Positions 17,851 through 29,683 of a stretch of DNA of 64,000 nucleotides are shown in pieces. Below the pieces are notes generated by a model. The model ran no database searches. It was not told the origin of the DNA and worked only from the letters and a program-made list of their open reading frames with translations. The first letter of the stretch is position 1. The number at the start of each line of letters is the position of its first letter. Source of the stretch: Cesiribacteraceae bacterium YIM B00369 (GTDB lineage Bacteria; Bacteroidota; Bacteroidia; Cytophagales; Cyclobacteriaceae); assembly GCA_017948555.1 (NCBI GenBank), contig JAFMYY010000001.1:310001-374000 (forward strand), given 5' to 3'. Made by a program: the position numbers and the translations under genes.

Positions 17851-17879
17851 TTGTATGTAATATAAAAGTCTTATCTTTG
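17850..17879 (+). promoter_or_regulatory. Promoter of the tRNA-Trp-secE-nusG-rplK unit
   Basis: TTTG at 17850-17853, an 18-base spacer and TATCTTTG at 17872-17879 match the Bacteroidota consensus. The -33 box overlaps the last base of the tuf terminator stem. tRNA-Trp starts 26 bases downstream. Confidence 0.8.
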
Positions 17880-17904
17880 CAGCTCTCTTTAAAAGGGGGT
17901 AAAC

Positions 17905-17977
17905 ACGGGTGTAGCTCAATTGGTAGAGTGGCGGTCTCCAAAACCGTAGGTTGTAGGTTCGAGACCTACCACCCGTG
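17905..17977 (+). tRNA. tRNA-Trp (CCA)
   Basis: Acceptor ACGGGTG pairs with CACCCGT and the discriminator is G. The anticodon loop CTCCAAA gives anticodon CCA at 17938-17940. The T arm is GTAGG-TTCGAGA-CCTAC. The CCA end is not encoded. tRNA-Trp directly before secE-nusG is a common bacterial order. Confidence 0.96.
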
Positions 17978-17991
17978 CAAAAATTAAAGCA

Positions 17992-18183
17992 ATGGAAAAA
18001 CTTAAATCATTTGTGGCTGAGTCTTATGATGAGATGATGCACAAAGTATCATGGCCAAAATACAGAGAGCTGCAAAGTAGCTCGGTGCTGGTTCTGGTTG
18101 CTTCCCTGATCTTTGCTTTGGTAATATGGGCAATGGACAGAGTGTTCGAAGGTGCCCTTGAATGGTTTTATAACCAATTTTAA
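17992..18183 (+). CDS. secE: Preprotein translocase subunit SecE
   Basis: A 63-residue single-helix form of SecE, the clamp of the SecY channel in the inner membrane. It has the amphipathic helix VAESYDEMMHKVSWPKYREL, with the conserved VSWP, followed by one membrane helix (about residues 29-49). Length and motif fit the short SecE of most bacteria. It starts 14 bases after tRNA-Trp and 19 bases before nusG. Confidence 0.95.
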   Translation: MEKLKSFVAESYDEMMHKVSWPKYRELQSSSVLVLVASLIFALVIWAMDRVFEGALEWFYNQF

Positions 18184-18202
18184 CATCGCCTAACTATTAC
18201 AA

Positions 18203-18757
18203 ATGAGCGAATTAAAGTGGTATGTTCTGAGGGTTGTCAGCGGCCAGGAAAAGAAAATAAAGTCTTACCTTGATACGGAAGTACAAAGGGCAGGGCTGCA
18301 GGAGTATATTCCTCAGGTGTTGATCCCGTCGGAGAAGGTCTATGAAATGCGGAATGGAAAGAAAAGAGTACGTGAGCGTAATTTTTTTCCTGGATATGTT
18401 ATAGTTTCAGCAGATTTAAGCCACGGTGAGGCGTATCATGTGATAGATACTATTCCTGGTGTTATTGGCTTTCTGGGGTCAGGTGAGGGGAGTGCAAAAA
18501 CTCCTGTTCCGCTCCGTCAGTCAGAAATTAACAGGATATTAGGAAGGGTTGATGAAGTAGAGGATGCGGGCGAAAAGCTGGAAACTCCATATATAGTAGG
18601 CGAGTCTGTAAAAGTAATGGATGGTCCTTTTAGTGGATTTACCGGAACGGTTGAGGAAGTTTTTGAAGAACGTAAAAAACTCAACGTAATGGTGAAGATT
18701 TTCGGTCGTAATACTCCGGTAGAGTTGAATTACATGCAAGTAGAAAAACAAGAATAG
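18203..18757 (+). CDS. nusG: Transcription termination/antitermination protein NusG
   Basis: NusG binds RNA polymerase and links it to Rho or to the ribosome through S10. The 184-residue product has the NGN domain starting [18 protein letters not shown], with [10 protein letters not shown], and a C-terminal KOW domain ([18 protein letters not shown]). No large insert is present. It lies between secE and rplK, four bases before the latter. Confidence 0.97.
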   Translation: MSELKWYVLRVVSGQEKKIKSYLDTEVQRAGLQEYIPQVLIPSEKVYEMRNGKKRVRERNFFPGYVIVSADLSHGEAYHVIDTIPGVIGFLGSGEGSAKTPVPLRQSEINRILGRVDEVEDAGEKLETPYIVGESVKVMDGPFSGFTGTVEEVFEERKKLNVMVKIFGRNTPVELNYMQVEKQE

Positions 18758-18761
18758 CACA

Positions 18762-19208
18762 ATGGCTAAAGAAGTTACTGGTTATCTGAAATTGCAAATT
18801 AAAGGTGGGGCAGCGAACCCTTCTCCACCTGTGGGTCCTGCCTTGGGTAGTAAAGGGCTTAATATCATGGAGTTCTGTAAGCAATTTAATGCCAGAACCC
18901 AGGACAAAGCTGGACAAATTGTGCCAGTACTCCTTACAATTTACTCCGATAAATCATTCGAGTTTGTTGTAAAGACCCCTCCAGCCCCGGTATTGCTCAT
19001 GAACGCAGCGAAAGCTAAGAAAGGTTCTTCAGAGCCAAACCGAAATAAAATAGGTTCAGTTACCTGGGATCAGGTAAAGGAAATTGCAGAAACTAAAATG
19101 CCTGACCTGAACGCTTTTGAAATTGCATCTGCCATGAGAATGGTGGCTGGTACAGCCCGCAGCATGGGTATTAAAGTGACAGGTGATGCTCCTTGGGAAA
19201 ACGTTTAA
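18762..19208 (+). CDS. rplK: 50S ribosomal protein L11
   Basis: L11 forms the GTPase-associated stalk base with 23S rRNA. At 148 residues it is slightly longer than the usual 141-143. It has the N-terminal proline-rich switch region ([18 protein letters not shown]) and the C-terminal RNA-binding domain ending [12 protein letters not shown]. It starts four bases after nusG and six bases before rplA, the classic L11 operon. Confidence 0.98.
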   Translation: MAKEVTGYLKLQIKGGAANPSPPVGPALGSKGLNIMEFCKQFNARTQDKAGQIVPVLLTIYSDKSFEFVVKTPPAPVLLMNAAKAKKGSSEPNRNKIGSVTWDQVKEIAETKMPDLNAFEIASAMRMVAGTARSMGIKVTGDAPWENV

Positions 19209-19214
19209 TTGAAG

Positions 19215-19913
19215 ATGGCAAAGTTAACTAAAAAACAGAAAGAGGCTAACAGCAAATTAGATCCTAATAAGAGTTACTCTCTTGAGGAGGCTGCAGCCCT
19301 GGTGAAGGAAATTTCCTTAACCAAATTTGACGCTTCAGTAGATCTGGATGTAAGGTTAGGTGTAGATCCACGTAAAGCAGACCAAATGGTACGCGGAGTG
19401 GTGGCACTTCCTCATGGTACAGGTAAGGATGTAAAAGTTCTTGTGCTTTGTACTCCGGATAAGGAGCAGGAAGCGAAAGATGCCGGAGCTGATTTTGTAG
19501 GTCTTGATGACTATATCGCTAAGATTGAAGGTGGCTGGACAGATATTGATGTGATCATCACTATGCCAACTGTTATGGCTAAAGTGGGTAGATTAGGTCG
19601 TGTTTTAGGTCCGCGTGGCTTAATGCCTAACCCGAAAGCCGGAACAGTTACTATGGAAGTAGGAAAAGCTGTTCAGGAGGTGAAGACAGGTAAGATCGAC
19701 TTTAAAGTTGATAAATTTGGAATCATCCACGCCAGCATCGGTAAAGTGTCTTTTGATGCTGCGAAAATTCAGGAGAACATTTCTGAAATGATGCAGACAA
19801 TTGGAAAGCTGAAGCCATCTGCTGCAAAAGGAACCTATGTAAAAAGCGTATACTTGTCAAGCACTATGAGCCCAAGTATATCTATTGACAAAAGCACGAT
19901 AGCAGGAATATAA
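19215..19913 (+). CDS. rplA: 50S ribosomal protein L1
   Basis: L1 forms the mobile stalk that helps release deacylated tRNA. The 232-residue product has the family signature [21 protein letters not shown] in outline near residues 123-143. I chose the ATG at 19215, giving [12 protein letters not shown], rather than the TTG two codons earlier. In many bacteria L1 represses its own operon by binding the leader; no obvious copy of its rRNA-like site was recognised upstream. Confidence 0.97.
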   Translation: MAKLTKKQKEANSKLDPNKSYSLEEAAALVKEISLTKFDASVDLDVRLGVDPRKADQMVRGVVALPHGTGKDVKVLVLCTPDKEQEAKDAGADFVGLDDYIAKIEGGWTDIDVIITMPTVMAKVGRLGRVLGPRGLMPNPKAGTVTMEVGKAVQEVKTGKIDFKVDKFGIIHASIGKVSFDAAKIQENISEMMQTIGKLKPSAAKGTYVKSVYLSSTMSPSISIDKSTIAGI

Positions 19914-19915
19914 TC

Positions 19916-20440
19916 ATGACAAGAGAAGAAAAAGCACAGATTATAGATGAGCTGAAGCAAAAGTTCCAGGATAATCCTCACTTTTATGTTACCAATCCAT
20001 CAGGAATGACTGTAGCACAGGTGAATGAATTCCGCAGAATTTGCTTCAAAAATAATATTGAATACAGGGTTGTAAAAAACACCTTTATCAAGAAAGCCTT
20101 AGAATCTCTTGACACGGATTATGTTCCATTTCATGATGAAGTATTAACAGGCTTTTCAGGTGTAATGTTTGTAAAGGAAAATGCAAAAGCACCGGCAAAT
20201 GCAATCATTGAATTCAAGAAGAAATATAAAGATAAACTGACCTTAAAGGGTGCTTCCATCGATACCGATCTCTTTATAGGTGCAGACCAACTGGAAACAC
20301 TTAGCAAGCTTAAATCTAAAGAAGAGCTTGTTGGTGAAATCATTGGACTCCTTAACTCTCCAATCCAGAATGTGCTGGGCGGCCTTAACAGCGGCAAGCA
20401 TATATTGGCTGGTCTTGTTAAGACCCTCTCAGAACGTTAA
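19916..20440 (+). CDS. rplJ: 50S ribosomal protein L10
   Basis: L10 anchors the L7/L12 dimers to the large subunit. The 174 residues include MTREEKAQIIDELKQKF and the rRNA-binding GMTVAQVNEFRR...EYRVVKNTFIKKAL region. The C-terminal helix (about 155-172) is the L12 docking site. It starts two bases after rplA and lies 38 bases before rplL. The lack of a large rplA-rplJ gap leaves little room for the L10 leader seen in gamma-proteobacteria. Confidence 0.97.
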   Translation: MTREEKAQIIDELKQKFQDNPHFYVTNPSGMTVAQVNEFRRICFKNNIEYRVVKNTFIKKALESLDTDYVPFHDEVLTGFSGVMFVKENAKAPANAIIEFKKKYKDKLTLKGASIDTDLFIGADQLETLSKLKSKEELVGEIIGLLNSPIQNVLGGLNSGKHILAGLVKTLSER

Positions 20441-20478
20441 AAATCGAATTGTAAACTAATTAAATTAAATTATCTAAA

Positions 20479-20856
20479 ATGGCAGATTTAAAAGCATTTG
20501 CAGAGCAGTTAGTTAACTTAACCGTTAAAGAAGTTAACGAATTGGCTACTATCCTTAAAGACGAGTACGGTATTGAACCAGCTGCTGCTGCTGCTCCTGT
20601 AATGGCTGCAGGTGGTGGAGCTGAGGGTGAGGCTGCTGCTGAGCAAACAGAATTCGATGTAATCCTGAAAGCTGCAGGTAGCGCGAAACTGGCAGTTGTA
20701 AAACTTGTAAAAGAACTTACCGGTCTTGGTCTGAAAGAAGCAAAAGAAATCGTTGACAGCGCTCCTAAAGCAATTAAGGAAGGTATCGCAAAAGACGAAG
20801 CAGAAGCACTTAAGAAACAACTTGAAGAAGCTGGTGCTGAAGTAGAATTGAAATAA
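20479..20856 (+). CDS. rplL: 50S ribosomal protein L7/L12
   Basis: The stalk protein that recruits translational GTPases. The 125 residues consist of the N-terminal dimerisation domain (to about residue 30), an Ala/Gly/Glu-rich hinge (about 34-55) and the conserved C-terminal domain [21 protein letters not shown]. Codon use is highly biased. The upstream sequence is AT-rich without a Shine-Dalgarno. Two hairpins follow before rpoB. Confidence 0.98.
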   Translation: MADLKAFAEQLVNLTVKEVNELATILKDEYGIEPAAAAAPVMAAGGGAEGEAAAEQTEFDVILKAAGSAKLAVVKLVKELTGLGLKEAKEIVDSAPKAIKEGIAKDEAEALKKQLEEAGAEVELK

Positions 20857-20862
20857 AAAAAT

Positions 20863-20916
20863 GGACCGTTTTAACTGGTCCGCCAAATAGTTTAGGCCTG
20901 GCTCTGAGTCAGGTCT
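20863..20916 (+). terminator. Two hairpins in the rplL-rpoB gap (attenuator-like)
   Basis: The first hairpin has a 5-bp core (GGACC 20863-20867 with GGTCC 20877-20881). The second has a 10-bp stem with G-T pairs (20894-20903 with 20907-20916), a 3-base loop and a TCTTTTCCTG tail. Their place matches the rplL-rpoB attenuator of other bacteria, where only part of the transcripts continue into rpoB. Confidence 0.6.
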
Positions 20917-21030
20917 TTTCCTGTTTGTACCTAAATAGAGTTCAGGCCCTTTTCAGCTGAACTAATAACAATTTATTTAAGTTGTACAAACACAAATCGG
21001 TTTATTTGGATCCTTTAAATTTCTACAGAC

Positions 21031-24000
21031 TTGGCTAATACAAATATCAAAGAACGGATTAATTTTTCCTCTATAAAATCTGTAATGGATTATCCTGATT
21101 TCCTGGAAGTTCAATTGCAGTCTTATAAAGATTTCCTTCAATTAGAAACACCGGCCGAAAAGCGAACCCAGGAGGGTCTTTTCAAAGTTTTTTCCGAGAA
21201 CTTCCCTATAAGTGATTCACGGGAAAATTTTGTGCTTGAATTTATAGATTATCTTGTTGACCCCCCTAAATATTCTGTGGAAGAATGTATAGACAGGGGT
21301 CTTACTTATGCAGTTCCGCTGAAGGCCAAACTAAGGCTTTCCTGTAACGATGAGGATAATGAAGACTTTGAAACTATTGAGCAGGAGGTATTTCTGGGGA
21401 ATATCCCATACATGACCGAAAAAGGATCGTTCGTGATCAATGGAGCGGAAAGAGTAATTGTTTCCCAGCTTCACAGATCCCCCGGAGTATTCTTTGCCCA
21501 GAGCAAGCATACTAACGGAACGAAATTGTATTCTGCCAGAATCATACCTTTTAAAGGATCATGGATAGAATTTGCTACAGACGTTAATAACGTGATGTAT
21601 GCTTATATAGACCGGAAGAAAAAATTTCCTGTAACAACCCTGCTCCGCGCCATTGGTTATGGTACAGATAAAGAAATATTAGACCTTTTTGGTCTTTCAG
21701 AAGAAATAGATGCCACCAAGGCAAACCTTAAAAAGGTTGTGGACAGAAAACTTGCAGCCCGTGTGCTGAGAACATGGACTGAAGATTTCGTGGATGAAGA
21801 TACAGGAGAAGTGGTTTCAATTGACAGAAATGAAGTTCTGTTAGAAAGAGACTCTGTGCTGACTGAAGAAGATATTGATGTGATCCTGGATTCAGGAACA
21901 AAATCAATTATCCTTCACCGCGAAGATATCAATGTTAACGATTATACTATTATATACAACACCCTTCAGAAGGATAATTCAAACTCCGAGAAAGAAGCGG
22001 TGGAAACTATATACCGTCAGCTTCGGAACACTGAAGCTCCTGACGAACAAACAGCACGTGAGGTAATTCAAAGTCTTTTCTTCAGCGATAAGCGTTATGA
22101 TCTTGGAGAAGTAGGCCGTTACCGTATTAACAAAAAGCTAGGGCTGGAAATAGCTTCTGATGTTAAAGTTTTAACAACTGAAGATATTATCAGTATCGTT
22201 AAATTCCTTATTACACTCATCAACTCCAAAACTGTGGTTGATGATATTGACCACCTCAGCAACCGCCGGGTACGTACGGTGGGTGAGCAGCTTTACGCTC
22301 AGTTTGGTGTTGGTCTTGCCCGTATGGCACGTACTATTAAGGAAAGAATGAACGTTCGTGATAACGAAGAATTCAAACCTGTTGACCTGATCAACGCCAG
22401 AACGCTTTCTTCTGTTATTAACAGTTTCTTTGGAACAAATCAGCTGAGCCAGTTTATGGACCAGACCAACCCGCTTGCGGAGGTTACCCATAAACGCCGT
22501 ATGTCAGCTCTTGGGCCTGGTGGCCTGAGCCGTGAGCGTGCCGGTTTTGAGGTACGTGACGTTCACTATACTCACTATGGCCGTTTGTGTACTATTGAAA
22601 CCCCTGAAGGACCAAACATTGGTCTTATCTCTTCGCTATGCGTGCATGCGAAAGTGAACCACATGGGATTCATAGAAACACCGTACCGTAAGGTTGATGA
22701 GACAGGAAAAGTTACAACAGACGTAATTTACCTTACTGCTGAAGAAGAAGATACTCATAACATTGCACAGGCAAATGCGCCTCTTGATGAGGTAGGCCAT
22801 TTTGTTAACGACAGGGTTAAAGCCCGTTACGAAGGTGACTTCCCGGTGGTGGAGCCTAATCAGTTAACATACATGGACATTGCGCCTAACCAGATTGTTT
22901 CAGTGGCAGCATCCATGATTCCATTCCTGGAACATGACGATGCTAACCGTGCACTGATGGGATCTAACATGCAGCGCCAGGCAGTACCTTTATTGAAGCC
23001 TCAGGCGCCGATTGTAGGAACTGGTCTTGAAGGAAGAGTTGCCCGTGACTCCCGTGCACTGGTTACAGCTCTGGGCGATGGTGTGGTGGAGTTTGTTGAT
23101 TCTACAAAAATCGTGATGAGGTACGACAGAACGGAAGAGCAGAAGCTTGTTTCGTTCGACGACGAACTGATCACGCACAACCTGATTAAATTCCAGCGTA
23201 CCAACCAGGATACCTGTATTAACCTTACTCCAATGGTTTACAAAGGAGACAGGGTCACTAAAGGCCAGATCCTGTGCCAGGGTTATGCTACTGAAGGTGG
23301 TGAATTAGCCCTTGGCCGTAATATGAAAGTAGCTTTCATGCCGTGGCAGGGATATAACTTTGAGGATGCCATCGTAATCTCTGAGAAAGTGGTGAAGGAG
23401 GATATTTTTACTTCCATCCACATCGAAGAGTTTGAAATGGAAGTGCGTGATACCAAACGCGGTGAGGAAGAATTAACTTCGGAAATTCCAAACGTAAGTG
23501 AGGAAGCAGTTAAGAACCTTGATGAAAATGGTATTATCCGCATAGGTGCTGAAGTGAAGGAAGGGGATATCCTGATTGGTAAGATCACACCAAAAGGAGA
23601 AACCGATCCGACACCTGAAGAAAAATTACTCCGCGCTATTTTTGGTGATAAAGCCGGTGATGTGAAGGATGCATCTATGAAAGCATCTCCATCATTAAAT
23701 GGTGTGGTAATTGATACAAAATTATTCTCACGTCCTAAAAAGGATAAGGATCTTCGTGCAAAAGCGAAAAAAGAAGTAGAAGTACTGAAAAACCGCTATA
23801 GCAAAGACCTTGTAAGGCTGAGAAACCAAATGGTGGATAAGCTGACCAAATTACTGGAAGGAAAGACATCACAGGGTATCAAGCATAAATTCGGAGATGA
23901 GGTACTAACTAAAGGAGTGAAGTTTACTCATTCCAATATTGATAATAACCTTTTCCCTGAGAAAAACGTGTACCGCGACGAAAGTACCTATTCAGTACAG

Positions 24001-24900
24001 GAAGAAGTAAACCTTATTGCTGACCTGAACCTGGATAACTGGACGGATGACGAAACTACCAATGAAATGGTTCAGGAGCTTGTTAGGAATTACAACAAGC
24101 GCAGGAACGAAATTGCAGGGAACTTTAAACGCCAGCGATTTACTTTAGAGGTAGGAGATGAGCTTCCTGCAGGTATCGTACAACTTGCGAAAGTTTATAT
24201 TGCCAAAAAGCGTAAGCTTAAAGTAGGTGATAAAATGGCAGGTCGTCACGGTAACAAAGGTGTGGTAGCTAAAATCGTTCGTGAAGAAGATATGCCATTC
24301 CTTCCTGACGGAACCCCAATGGATATTGTATTAAATCCACTTGGTGTACCTTCAAGGATGAACATCGGGCAGATCTATGAAACAGTACTTGCATGGGCCG
24401 GAGAAAAGCTGGGTCGTAAATACTCAACTCCAATCTTTGACGGTGCAAGCATGGAAGAGGTAGCTGCAGAGCTTGCTGAAGCCGGTTTACCGGAATTTGG
24501 CCGTGCTTATCTGCATGATGGCTTAACGGGCGACCGTTTTGATCAGCCGGTAACTGTAGGTATTATCTATATGCTGAAGCTGGGTCACCTGGTGGATGAT
24601 AAAATGCACGCCCGTTCAATAGGACCATACTCACTTATTACCCAGCAGCCGCTTGGTGGTAAAGCACAGTTTGGTGGACAGCGTTTTGGAGAAATGGAAG
24701 TGTGGGCGCTGGAGGCATTTGGTGCTGCCAACGTACTGCAGGAAATCCTTACCATTAAATCAGACGACGTGGTAGGCCGTGCAAAAGCTTACGAAGCCAT
24801 CGTGAAAGGAGAAAATATGCCGAGGCCAAATATACCGGAATCGTTCAATGTACTTGTACATGAACTAAGAGGTCTGGCACTGGAAATTACTCTTGACTAA
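21031..24900 (+). CDS. rpoB: DNA-directed RNA polymerase subunit beta
   Basis: A 1289-residue beta subunit of normal Bacteroidota size. The start is TTG: an in-frame stop lies at 21016-21018 and the first ATG (codon 19) would remove the conserved RINFSSIK start. The rifampicin cluster reads [20 protein letters not shown] with D477, H487 and S492 at the positions equivalent to E. coli D516, H526 and S531, so no common resistance change is present. The C-terminal part has [15 protein letters not shown] and [16 protein letters not shown] 174-base leader with hairpins precedes it. Confidence 0.98.
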   Translation: MANTNIKERINFSSIKSVMDYPDFLEVQLQSYKDFLQLETPAEKRTQEGLFKVFSENFPISDSRENFVLEFIDYLVDPPKYSVEECIDRGLTYAVPLKAKLRLSCNDEDNEDFETIEQEVFLGNIPYMTEKGSFVINGAERVIVSQLHRSPGVFFAQSKHTNGTKLYSARIIPFKGSWIEFATDVNNVMYAYIDRKKKFPVTTLLRAIGYGTDKEILDLFGLSEEIDATKANLKKVVDRKLAARVLRTWTEDFVDEDTGEVVSIDRNEVLLERDSVLTEEDIDVILDSGTKSIILHREDINVNDYTIIYNTLQKDNSNSEKEAVETIYRQLRNTEAPDEQTAREVIQSLFFSDKRYDLGEVGRYRINKKLGLEIASDVKVLTTEDIISIVKFLITLINSKTVVDDIDHLSNRRVRTVGEQLYAQFGVGLARMARTIKERMNVRDNEEFKPVDLINARTLSSVINSFFGTNQLSQFMDQTNPLAEVTHKRRMSALGPGGLSRERAGFEVRDVHYTHYGRLCTIETPEGPNIGLISSLCVHAKVNHMGFIETPYRKVDETGKVTTDVIYLTAEEEDTHNIAQANAPLDEVGHFVNDRVKARYEGDFPVVEPNQLTYMDIAPNQIVSVAASMIPFLEHDDANRALMGSNMQRQAVPLLKPQAPIVGTGLEGRVARDSRALVTALGDGVVEFVDSTKIVMRYDRTEEQKLVSFDDELITHNLIKFQRTNQDTCINLTPMVYKGDRVTKGQILCQGYATEGGELALGRNMKVAFMPWQGYNFEDAIVISEKVVKEDIFTSIHIEEFEMEVRDTKRGEEELTSEIPNVSEEAVKNLDENGIIRIGAEVKEGDILIGKITPKGETDPTPEEKLLRAIFGDKAGDVKDASMKASPSLNGVVIDTKLFSRPKKDKDLRAKAKKEVEVLKNRYSKDLVRLRNQMVDKLTKLLEGKTSQGIKHKFGDEVLTKGVKFTHSNIDNNLFPEKNVYRDESTYSVQEEVNLIADLNLDNWTDDETTNEMVQELVRNYNKRRNEIAGNFKRQRFTLEVGDELPAGIVQLAKVYIAKKRKLKVGDKMAGRHGNKGVVAKIVREEDMPFLPDGTPMDIVLNPLGVPSRMNIGQIYETVLAWAGEKLGRKYSTPIFDGASMEEVAAELAEAGLPEFGRAYLHDGLTGDRFDQPVTVGIIYMLKLGHLVDDKMHARSIGPYSLITQQPLGGKAQFGGQRFGEMEVWALEAFGAANVLQEILTIKSDDVVGRAKAYEAIVKGENMPRPNIPESFNVLVHELRGLALEITLD

Positions 24901-24954
24901 TCACGATTTTAGTTGACCAGCTGGTCGTTTGTTAAAAAAGCACAAATAACAACT

Positions 24955-27900
24955 ATGGCATTCAGAAAAAATAAAAAACTGAACAACGACTTCCAAAAAG
25001 TTACTATCAGCCTGGCCTCTCCGGAATCTATTCTGGAGGGCAGCCATGGTGAGGTAACACAACCGGAGACTATCAACTACAGAACCTACAAGCCGGAAAT
25101 GGGAGGTTTGTTCTGTGAGCGCATCTTCGGTCCGGTGAAAGATTGGGAATGTCATTGTGGAAAATATAAAAGAATTCGTTATAAGGGTATTATCTGCGAC
25201 CGTTGTGGTGTAGAAGTAACTGAAAAGAAAGTGCGTCGCGAGCGCATGGGACATATTGAACTGGTGGTACCGGTTGCGCACATCTGGTACTTCCGTTCGC
25301 TCCCGAATAAAATTGGATACTTACTGGGTCTGCCAACTAAAAAGCTTGACCAGATCATCTACTACGAACGCTATGTAGTAATACAGGCGGGCGTAAAAGA
25401 GGAAGATGGCATCAATAAGATGGACTTCCTTACTGAAGATGAGTATCTGGATATTGTGGATAAGCTCCCTCGTGAGAACCAGCAACTGGACGATACTGAT
25501 CCTGAGAAATTTATTGCCAAGATGGGTGCTGAAGCGCTGGAAATGCTGCTTTCACGTACTGAGCTTGATGATCTTTCTTACGAACTGCGCCACCAGGCAG
25601 CCACTGACTCTTCTCAGCAGCGTAAGGCAGAAGCCTTAAAGAGGCTGAAAGTAGTGGAAGCTTTCCGTGATGCAAAAACAAGGATTGAAAACCGTCCTGA
25701 GTGGATGATCATTAAAATGGTGCCTGTTATTCCACCGGAATTGCGTCCGTTAGTTCCTCTGGATGGTGGCCGTTTTGCAACTTCCGACCTTAACGATCTT
25801 TACCGCAGGGTAATTATCCGTAATAACCGTCTGAAGCGTCTGATCGATATCAAAGCTCCTGAGGTTATTTTAAGGAACGAAAAAAGGATGTTACAGGAAG
25901 CTGTAGACTCCCTCTTCGATAACTCCCGTAAGGTTAACGCAGTACGTTCAGATGGTAACCGTGCTCTGAAGTCTCTTTCAGACATGCTGAAAGGTAAGCA
26001 GGGACGTTTCCGCCAGAACTTACTGGGTAAAAGGGTTGACTACTCCGGCCGTTCGGTAATTGTGGTTGGTCCTGAATTGAAAATGCACGAATGCGGTCTG
26101 CCTAAGAACATGGCTGCCGAGCTTTTCAAACCATTCGTTATCAGGAAACTGATTGAGCGTGGTATTGTGAAAACGGTGAAATCAGCGAAGAAAATTGTAG
26201 ACCGTAAAGATCCTGTAGTATGGGATATCCTGGAGAACGTATTGAAAGGACATCCTGTATTGCTGAACAGGGCTCCTACACTTCACCGTCTGGGTATTCA
26301 GGCATTCCAGCCAAAACTTATCGAAGGTAAAGCTATTCAGCTGCACCCGCTGGTATGTACCGCATTTAACGCGGACTTTGACGGTGACCAGATGGCGGTT
26401 CACGTTCCTCTGGGACATGAGGCTATTCTGGAAGCATCTATGCTGATGTTGTCATCGCACAACATTCTTAACCCTGCCAACGGTGCTCCTATTACTGTAC
26501 CTTCTCAGGACATGGTATTGGGTCTTTATTATGTAACTAAAGGCCGCCGCTCTACTCCTGAAGAAAAAGTACCTGGTGAAGGCATGCGTTTTTACGGTGC
26601 AGAAGAGGTGGTTATAGCCGTTAACGAGAAGAGAATAAGCAAGCATGCTTATGTATATGTTCGTACTAAGGTACGTAACCCTGAAACTAATGAGCTTGAA
26701 ACTAAGGTAATTGAAACTGTAGCAGGCCGTGTGCTCTTTAATGAGCTGGTACCTGAGGAAGTAGGTTATGTGGATGAGCTTCTTACAAAGAAGAAGCTTC
26801 AGCAGATCATTTCCCTGGTATTTAAAATCTCAGGTATGGCACGTACAGCCCAGTTCCTTGACGATATCAAAGAACTTGGGTTCCAGTCAGCTTATAAAGG
26901 CGGACTGTCAATGGGTCTTGGTGATATTCTTGTACCGGAAGATAAAGATGGTATGATTGATAAAGCCAAAGAGGAAGTTGATGCTGTGTGGAACAACTAC
27001 CTGATGGGTCTTATCACTGATAACGAACGTTACAACCAGGTAATTGACATCTGGACCCGTGTTAACTCTATGCTGACTAACGGCCTGATGAAGAAAATGG
27101 AAGAAGACAGACAAGGCTTCAACTCCATTTATATGATGATGCACTCAGGAGCCCGTGGTTCCCGTGAGCAGATTCGTCAGCTGGGTGGTATGAGGGGTCT
27201 GATGGCTAAGCCGCAGAAAAACCTTCAGGGTTCAGTAGGTGAAATTATTGAAAACCCGATTCTTTCTAACTTTAAGGAGGGTCTGGACGTAATTGAATAC
27301 TTTATCTCTACCCACGGTGCACGTAAAGGTCTTGCCGATACAGCACTTAAAACTGCGGATGCGGGTTACTTAACCCGTCGTCTGGTGGACGTGGCACAGG
27401 ATGTGGTTATAAATGAGTCGGATTGCGGAACTCTTCGTGGAATTACCGTTACCGCACTTAAAGATAACGAAGATGTTGTGGAGCCGCTTTCTGAGCGAAT
27501 CCTTGGCCGGGTATCAGTACACGATGTATTCGATCCGATTACAGAAGAACTGATTATTACAGCAGGTGAGGAGATTACCGAAGAAATAGCCGCAAGAGTA
27601 GATGAAACCAGCATTGAAGAGGTTGAAATCCGTTCTGTACTTACCTGCGAAACCCGTCAGGGTGTATGTGGTAAATGCTACGGCCGTAACCTTGCTTCAG
27701 GCAAAATGGTACAAAGCGGTGAAGCTGTAGGTGTAATTGCCGCACAGTCTATCGGTGAACCTGGTACTCAGCTTACGCTTCGTACGTTCCACGTAGGTGG
27801 TACTGCATCTAACATTGCGGTAGAAGCCCAGATACGTGCTAAATTCGATGGTTTAATTAAGTTTGAGGAACTAAGGTCAATCCCTACCACTAATGAGGAC

Positions 27901-29268
27901 GGAGATCCGATTAATGTAGTAATGGGACGTTCAGGAGAAATCCAGATCGTGGAAGAGAAATCAGGCAAGGTATTGATCTCAAACCACGTTCCTTACGGAG
28001 CTTTCCTTGTAGTGAAGGATGGCCAGAAAGTAAGCAAGAACGATCAGCTTTGCTTCTGGGATCCATACAATGCCGTTATTCTCTCTGAGCTTGATGGTGT
28101 GGTTGAATTTGATGCCATTGAAGAAGGCGTTACCTACCGTGAGGAATCTGATGAACAAACAGGTCACCGCGAAAAGGTAATTGTAGATACGAAGGATAAA
28201 ACGAAGAACCCTGCTATATTCATTAACACAGGAGGAGATGATTCTAAAGGATATAACATTCCTGTGGGGGCTCACCTTGCAGTTGATAACGGAGACAAGG
28301 TTCGCCGTGGCCAGGTAATTTCCAAGATTCCGCGTACAATGGGTAAATCAAGGGATATTACAGGTGGTCTGCCAAGGGTAACAGAATTGTTCGAGGCCCG
28401 TAACCCGTCCAACCCGGCGGTAGTATCGGAAATTGACGGTGTGGTAACCTATGGTGGTATCAAGCGTGGTAACCGCGAAATATATATTGAATCAAAAGAT
28501 GGCGTGAAGAAGCGTTATATGGTTCCTCTTTCCAAGCACATCCTGGTTCAGGATAATGACTTTATAAGAGCCGGCCATGCGCTTTCCGATGGAGCAATTA
28601 CTCCTTCAGACATCCTGAACATTAAAGGTCCTACTGCGGTGCAGGAGTATCTGGTAAATGAAATCCAGGAAGTATACCGTCTGCAGGGTGTGAAGATCAA
28701 CGACAAGCACTGTGAAGTGATTGTACGCCAGATGATGCAGAAATTGGTTATTCTTGATCCGGGAGATACAAGCTTCCTGCCAAACCAGTTGGTGGATAAG
28801 TTTGTGTTTTTTGAAGAGAATGACAATATTCTGGATAAGAAAGTAGTAATGGATGCAGGTGATTCTCCTACACTGAAACCAGGTATGATTATAACCGCCC
28901 GTCGTTTACGCGATGAGAACTCTAAGTTGAAGCGGAATGATCAGCAACTGGTAGAGGTAAGAGATGCACAGGCAGCCGTTTCCCAGCCAACTCTGCAGGG
29001 TATTACCCAGGCATCTTTAGGTACAGAAAGCTTTATTTCTGCAGCTTCCTTCCAGGAAACAACTAAAGTACTGAGCGAAGCATCTATAAGAGGTAAGGCT
29101 GACTACCTGAACGGACTTAAAGAAAACGTAATTGTAGGGCACCTGATACCTGCAGGTACAGGCCAGAGAGATTTTACCAGACTGATTGTAGGCTCAAAAG
29201 AAGAATATGAAAGATTATCTTCTTCCAGAGAGAGAGCAACAGCCAGGGTGAAAGAACTGGAGTCTTAA
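24955..29268 (+). CDS. rpoC: DNA-directed RNA polymerase subunit beta'
   Basis: A 1437-residue beta' subunit. The N-terminal zinc ribbon is [20 protein letters not shown] and the catalytic Mg site NADFDGD lies at 472-478. The trigger-loop region ([19 protein letters not shown]) and the second zinc site ([13 protein letters not shown]) are intact. I chose the ATG at 24955 (MAFRKNKKL). A TTG 14 codons earlier (24913) is in frame but adds residues not typical of the family. It lies 54 bases after rpoB. Confidence 0.98.
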   Translation: MAFRKNKKLNNDFQKVTISLASPESILEGSHGEVTQPETINYRTYKPEMGGLFCERIFGPVKDWECHCGKYKRIRYKGIICDRCGVEVTEKKVRRERMGHIELVVPVAHIWYFRSLPNKIGYLLGLPTKKLDQIIYYERYVVIQAGVKEEDGINKMDFLTEDEYLDIVDKLPRENQQLDDTDPEKFIAKMGAEALEMLLSRTELDDLSYELRHQAATDSSQQRKAEALKRLKVVEAFRDAKTRIENRPEWMIIKMVPVIPPELRPLVPLDGGRFATSDLNDLYRRVIIRNNRLKRLIDIKAPEVILRNEKRMLQEAVDSLFDNSRKVNAVRSDGNRALKSLSDMLKGKQGRFRQNLLGKRVDYSGRSVIVVGPELKMHECGLPKNMAAELFKPFVIRKLIERGIVKTVKSAKKIVDRKDPVVWDILENVLKGHPVLLNRAPTLHRLGIQAFQPKLIEGKAIQLHPLVCTAFNADFDGDQMAVHVPLGHEAILEASMLMLSSHNILNPANGAPITVPSQDMVLGLYYVTKGRRSTPEEKVPGEGMRFYGAEEVVIAVNEKRISKHAYVYVRTKVRNPETNELETKVIETVAGRVLFNELVPEEVGYVDELLTKKKLQQIISLVFKISGMARTAQFLDDIKELGFQSAYKGGLSMGLGDILVPEDKDGMIDKAKEEVDAVWNNYLMGLITDNERYNQVIDIWTRVNSMLTNGLMKKMEEDRQGFNSIYMMMHSGARGSREQIRQLGGMRGLMAKPQKNLQGSVGEIIENPILSNFKEGLDVIEYFISTHGARKGLADTALKTADAGYLTRRLVDVAQDVVINESDCGTLRGITVTALKDNEDVVEPLSERILGRVSVHDVFDPITEELIITAGEEITEEIAARVDETSIEEVEIRSVLTCETRQGVCGKCYGRNLASGKMVQSGEAVGVIAAQSIGEPGTQLTLRTFHVGGTASNIAVEAQIRAKFDGLIKFEELRSIPTTNEDGDPINVVMGRSGEIQIVEEKSGKVLISNHVPYGAFLVVKDGQKVSKNDQLCFWDPYNAVILSELDGVVEFDAIEEGVTYREESDEQTGHREKVIVDTKDKTKNPAIFINTGGDDSKGYNIPVGAHLAVDNGDKVRRGQVISKIPRTMGKSRDITGGLPRVTELFEARNPSNPAVVSEIDGVVTYGGIKRGNREIYIESKDGVKKRYMVPLSKHILVQDNDFIRAGHALSDGAITPSDILNIKGPTAVQEYLVNEIQEVYRLQGVKINDKHCEVIVRQMMQKLVILDPGDTSFLPNQLVDKFVFFEENDNILDKKVVMDAGDSPTLKPGMIITARRLRDENSKLKRNDQQLVEVRDAQAAVSQPTLQGITQASLGTESFISAASFQETTKVLSEASIRGKADYLNGLKENVIVGHLIPAGTGQRDFTRLIVGSKEEYERLSSSRERATARVKELES

Positions 29269-29283
29269 TAAACAGATAATCGT

Positions 29284-29625
29284 ATGGCTGATCAGAATTC
29301 AGATAATAAAGAAAACCAACCAAAACCGGGGCAAATTAATATCGAGCTTTCGGAGGAGGTTGCGGAGGGAGTTTATTCCAACCTGGCTATGGTGGCTCAT
29401 TCAAACACAGAGTTTGTGCTGGATTTTATCCGGCTCATGCCCGGAGTACCAAAAGCCAAAGTAAAGGCAAGAATAATAGTAACTCCGGAACATGCCAGAC
29501 GGTTGCTGAATGCGTTACAGGATAACATACAGAAATACGAAAATTCCTTCGGGAATATTAAGCATAGCGAAGAAGTAGCCCCTAAATTTCCCGTAAATTT
29601 CGGGGGGACAATGGGCGAAGCTTAA
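29284..29625 (+). CDS. DUF3467 family protein
   Basis: A 113-residue acidic soluble protein with a disordered charged start (ADQNSDNKENQPKPGQ) and a conserved core: INIELSEEVAEGVYSNLAMVAHS, FVLDFIRLMPGVPKAKVKARIIVTPEHARRLL in outline. This matches DUF3467, which often lies right behind rpoC in Bacteroidota. Its role is unknown; the fixed position suggests a link to transcription or to ribosome production. It is the last gene before a terminator, 15 bases after rpoC. Confidence 0.88.
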   Translation: MADQNSDNKENQPKPGQINIELSEEVAEGVYSNLAMVAHSNTEFVLDFIRLMPGVPKAKVKARIIVTPEHARRLLNALQDNIQKYENSFGNIKHSEEVAPKFPVNFGGTMGEA

Positions 29626-29645
29626 GCCGTAGACCATATACAAAT

Positions 29646-29683
29646 AAATAGTACACATTATATTTTGATAATGTGTACTATTT
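29646..29683 (+). terminator. Terminator after rpoC-DUF3467
   Basis: A 16-bp perfect stem (29646-29661 with 29668-29683) with a 6-base loop ATTTTG and a T-rich tail. The loop holds the -33 box of the next promoter. Confidence 0.85.

Noticed and set aside
24913-24954. Upstream TTG start for rpoC
   Set aside because: The extra 14 residues are not typical of beta' subunits, and MAFRKNKKL at 24955 is the usual kind of start.
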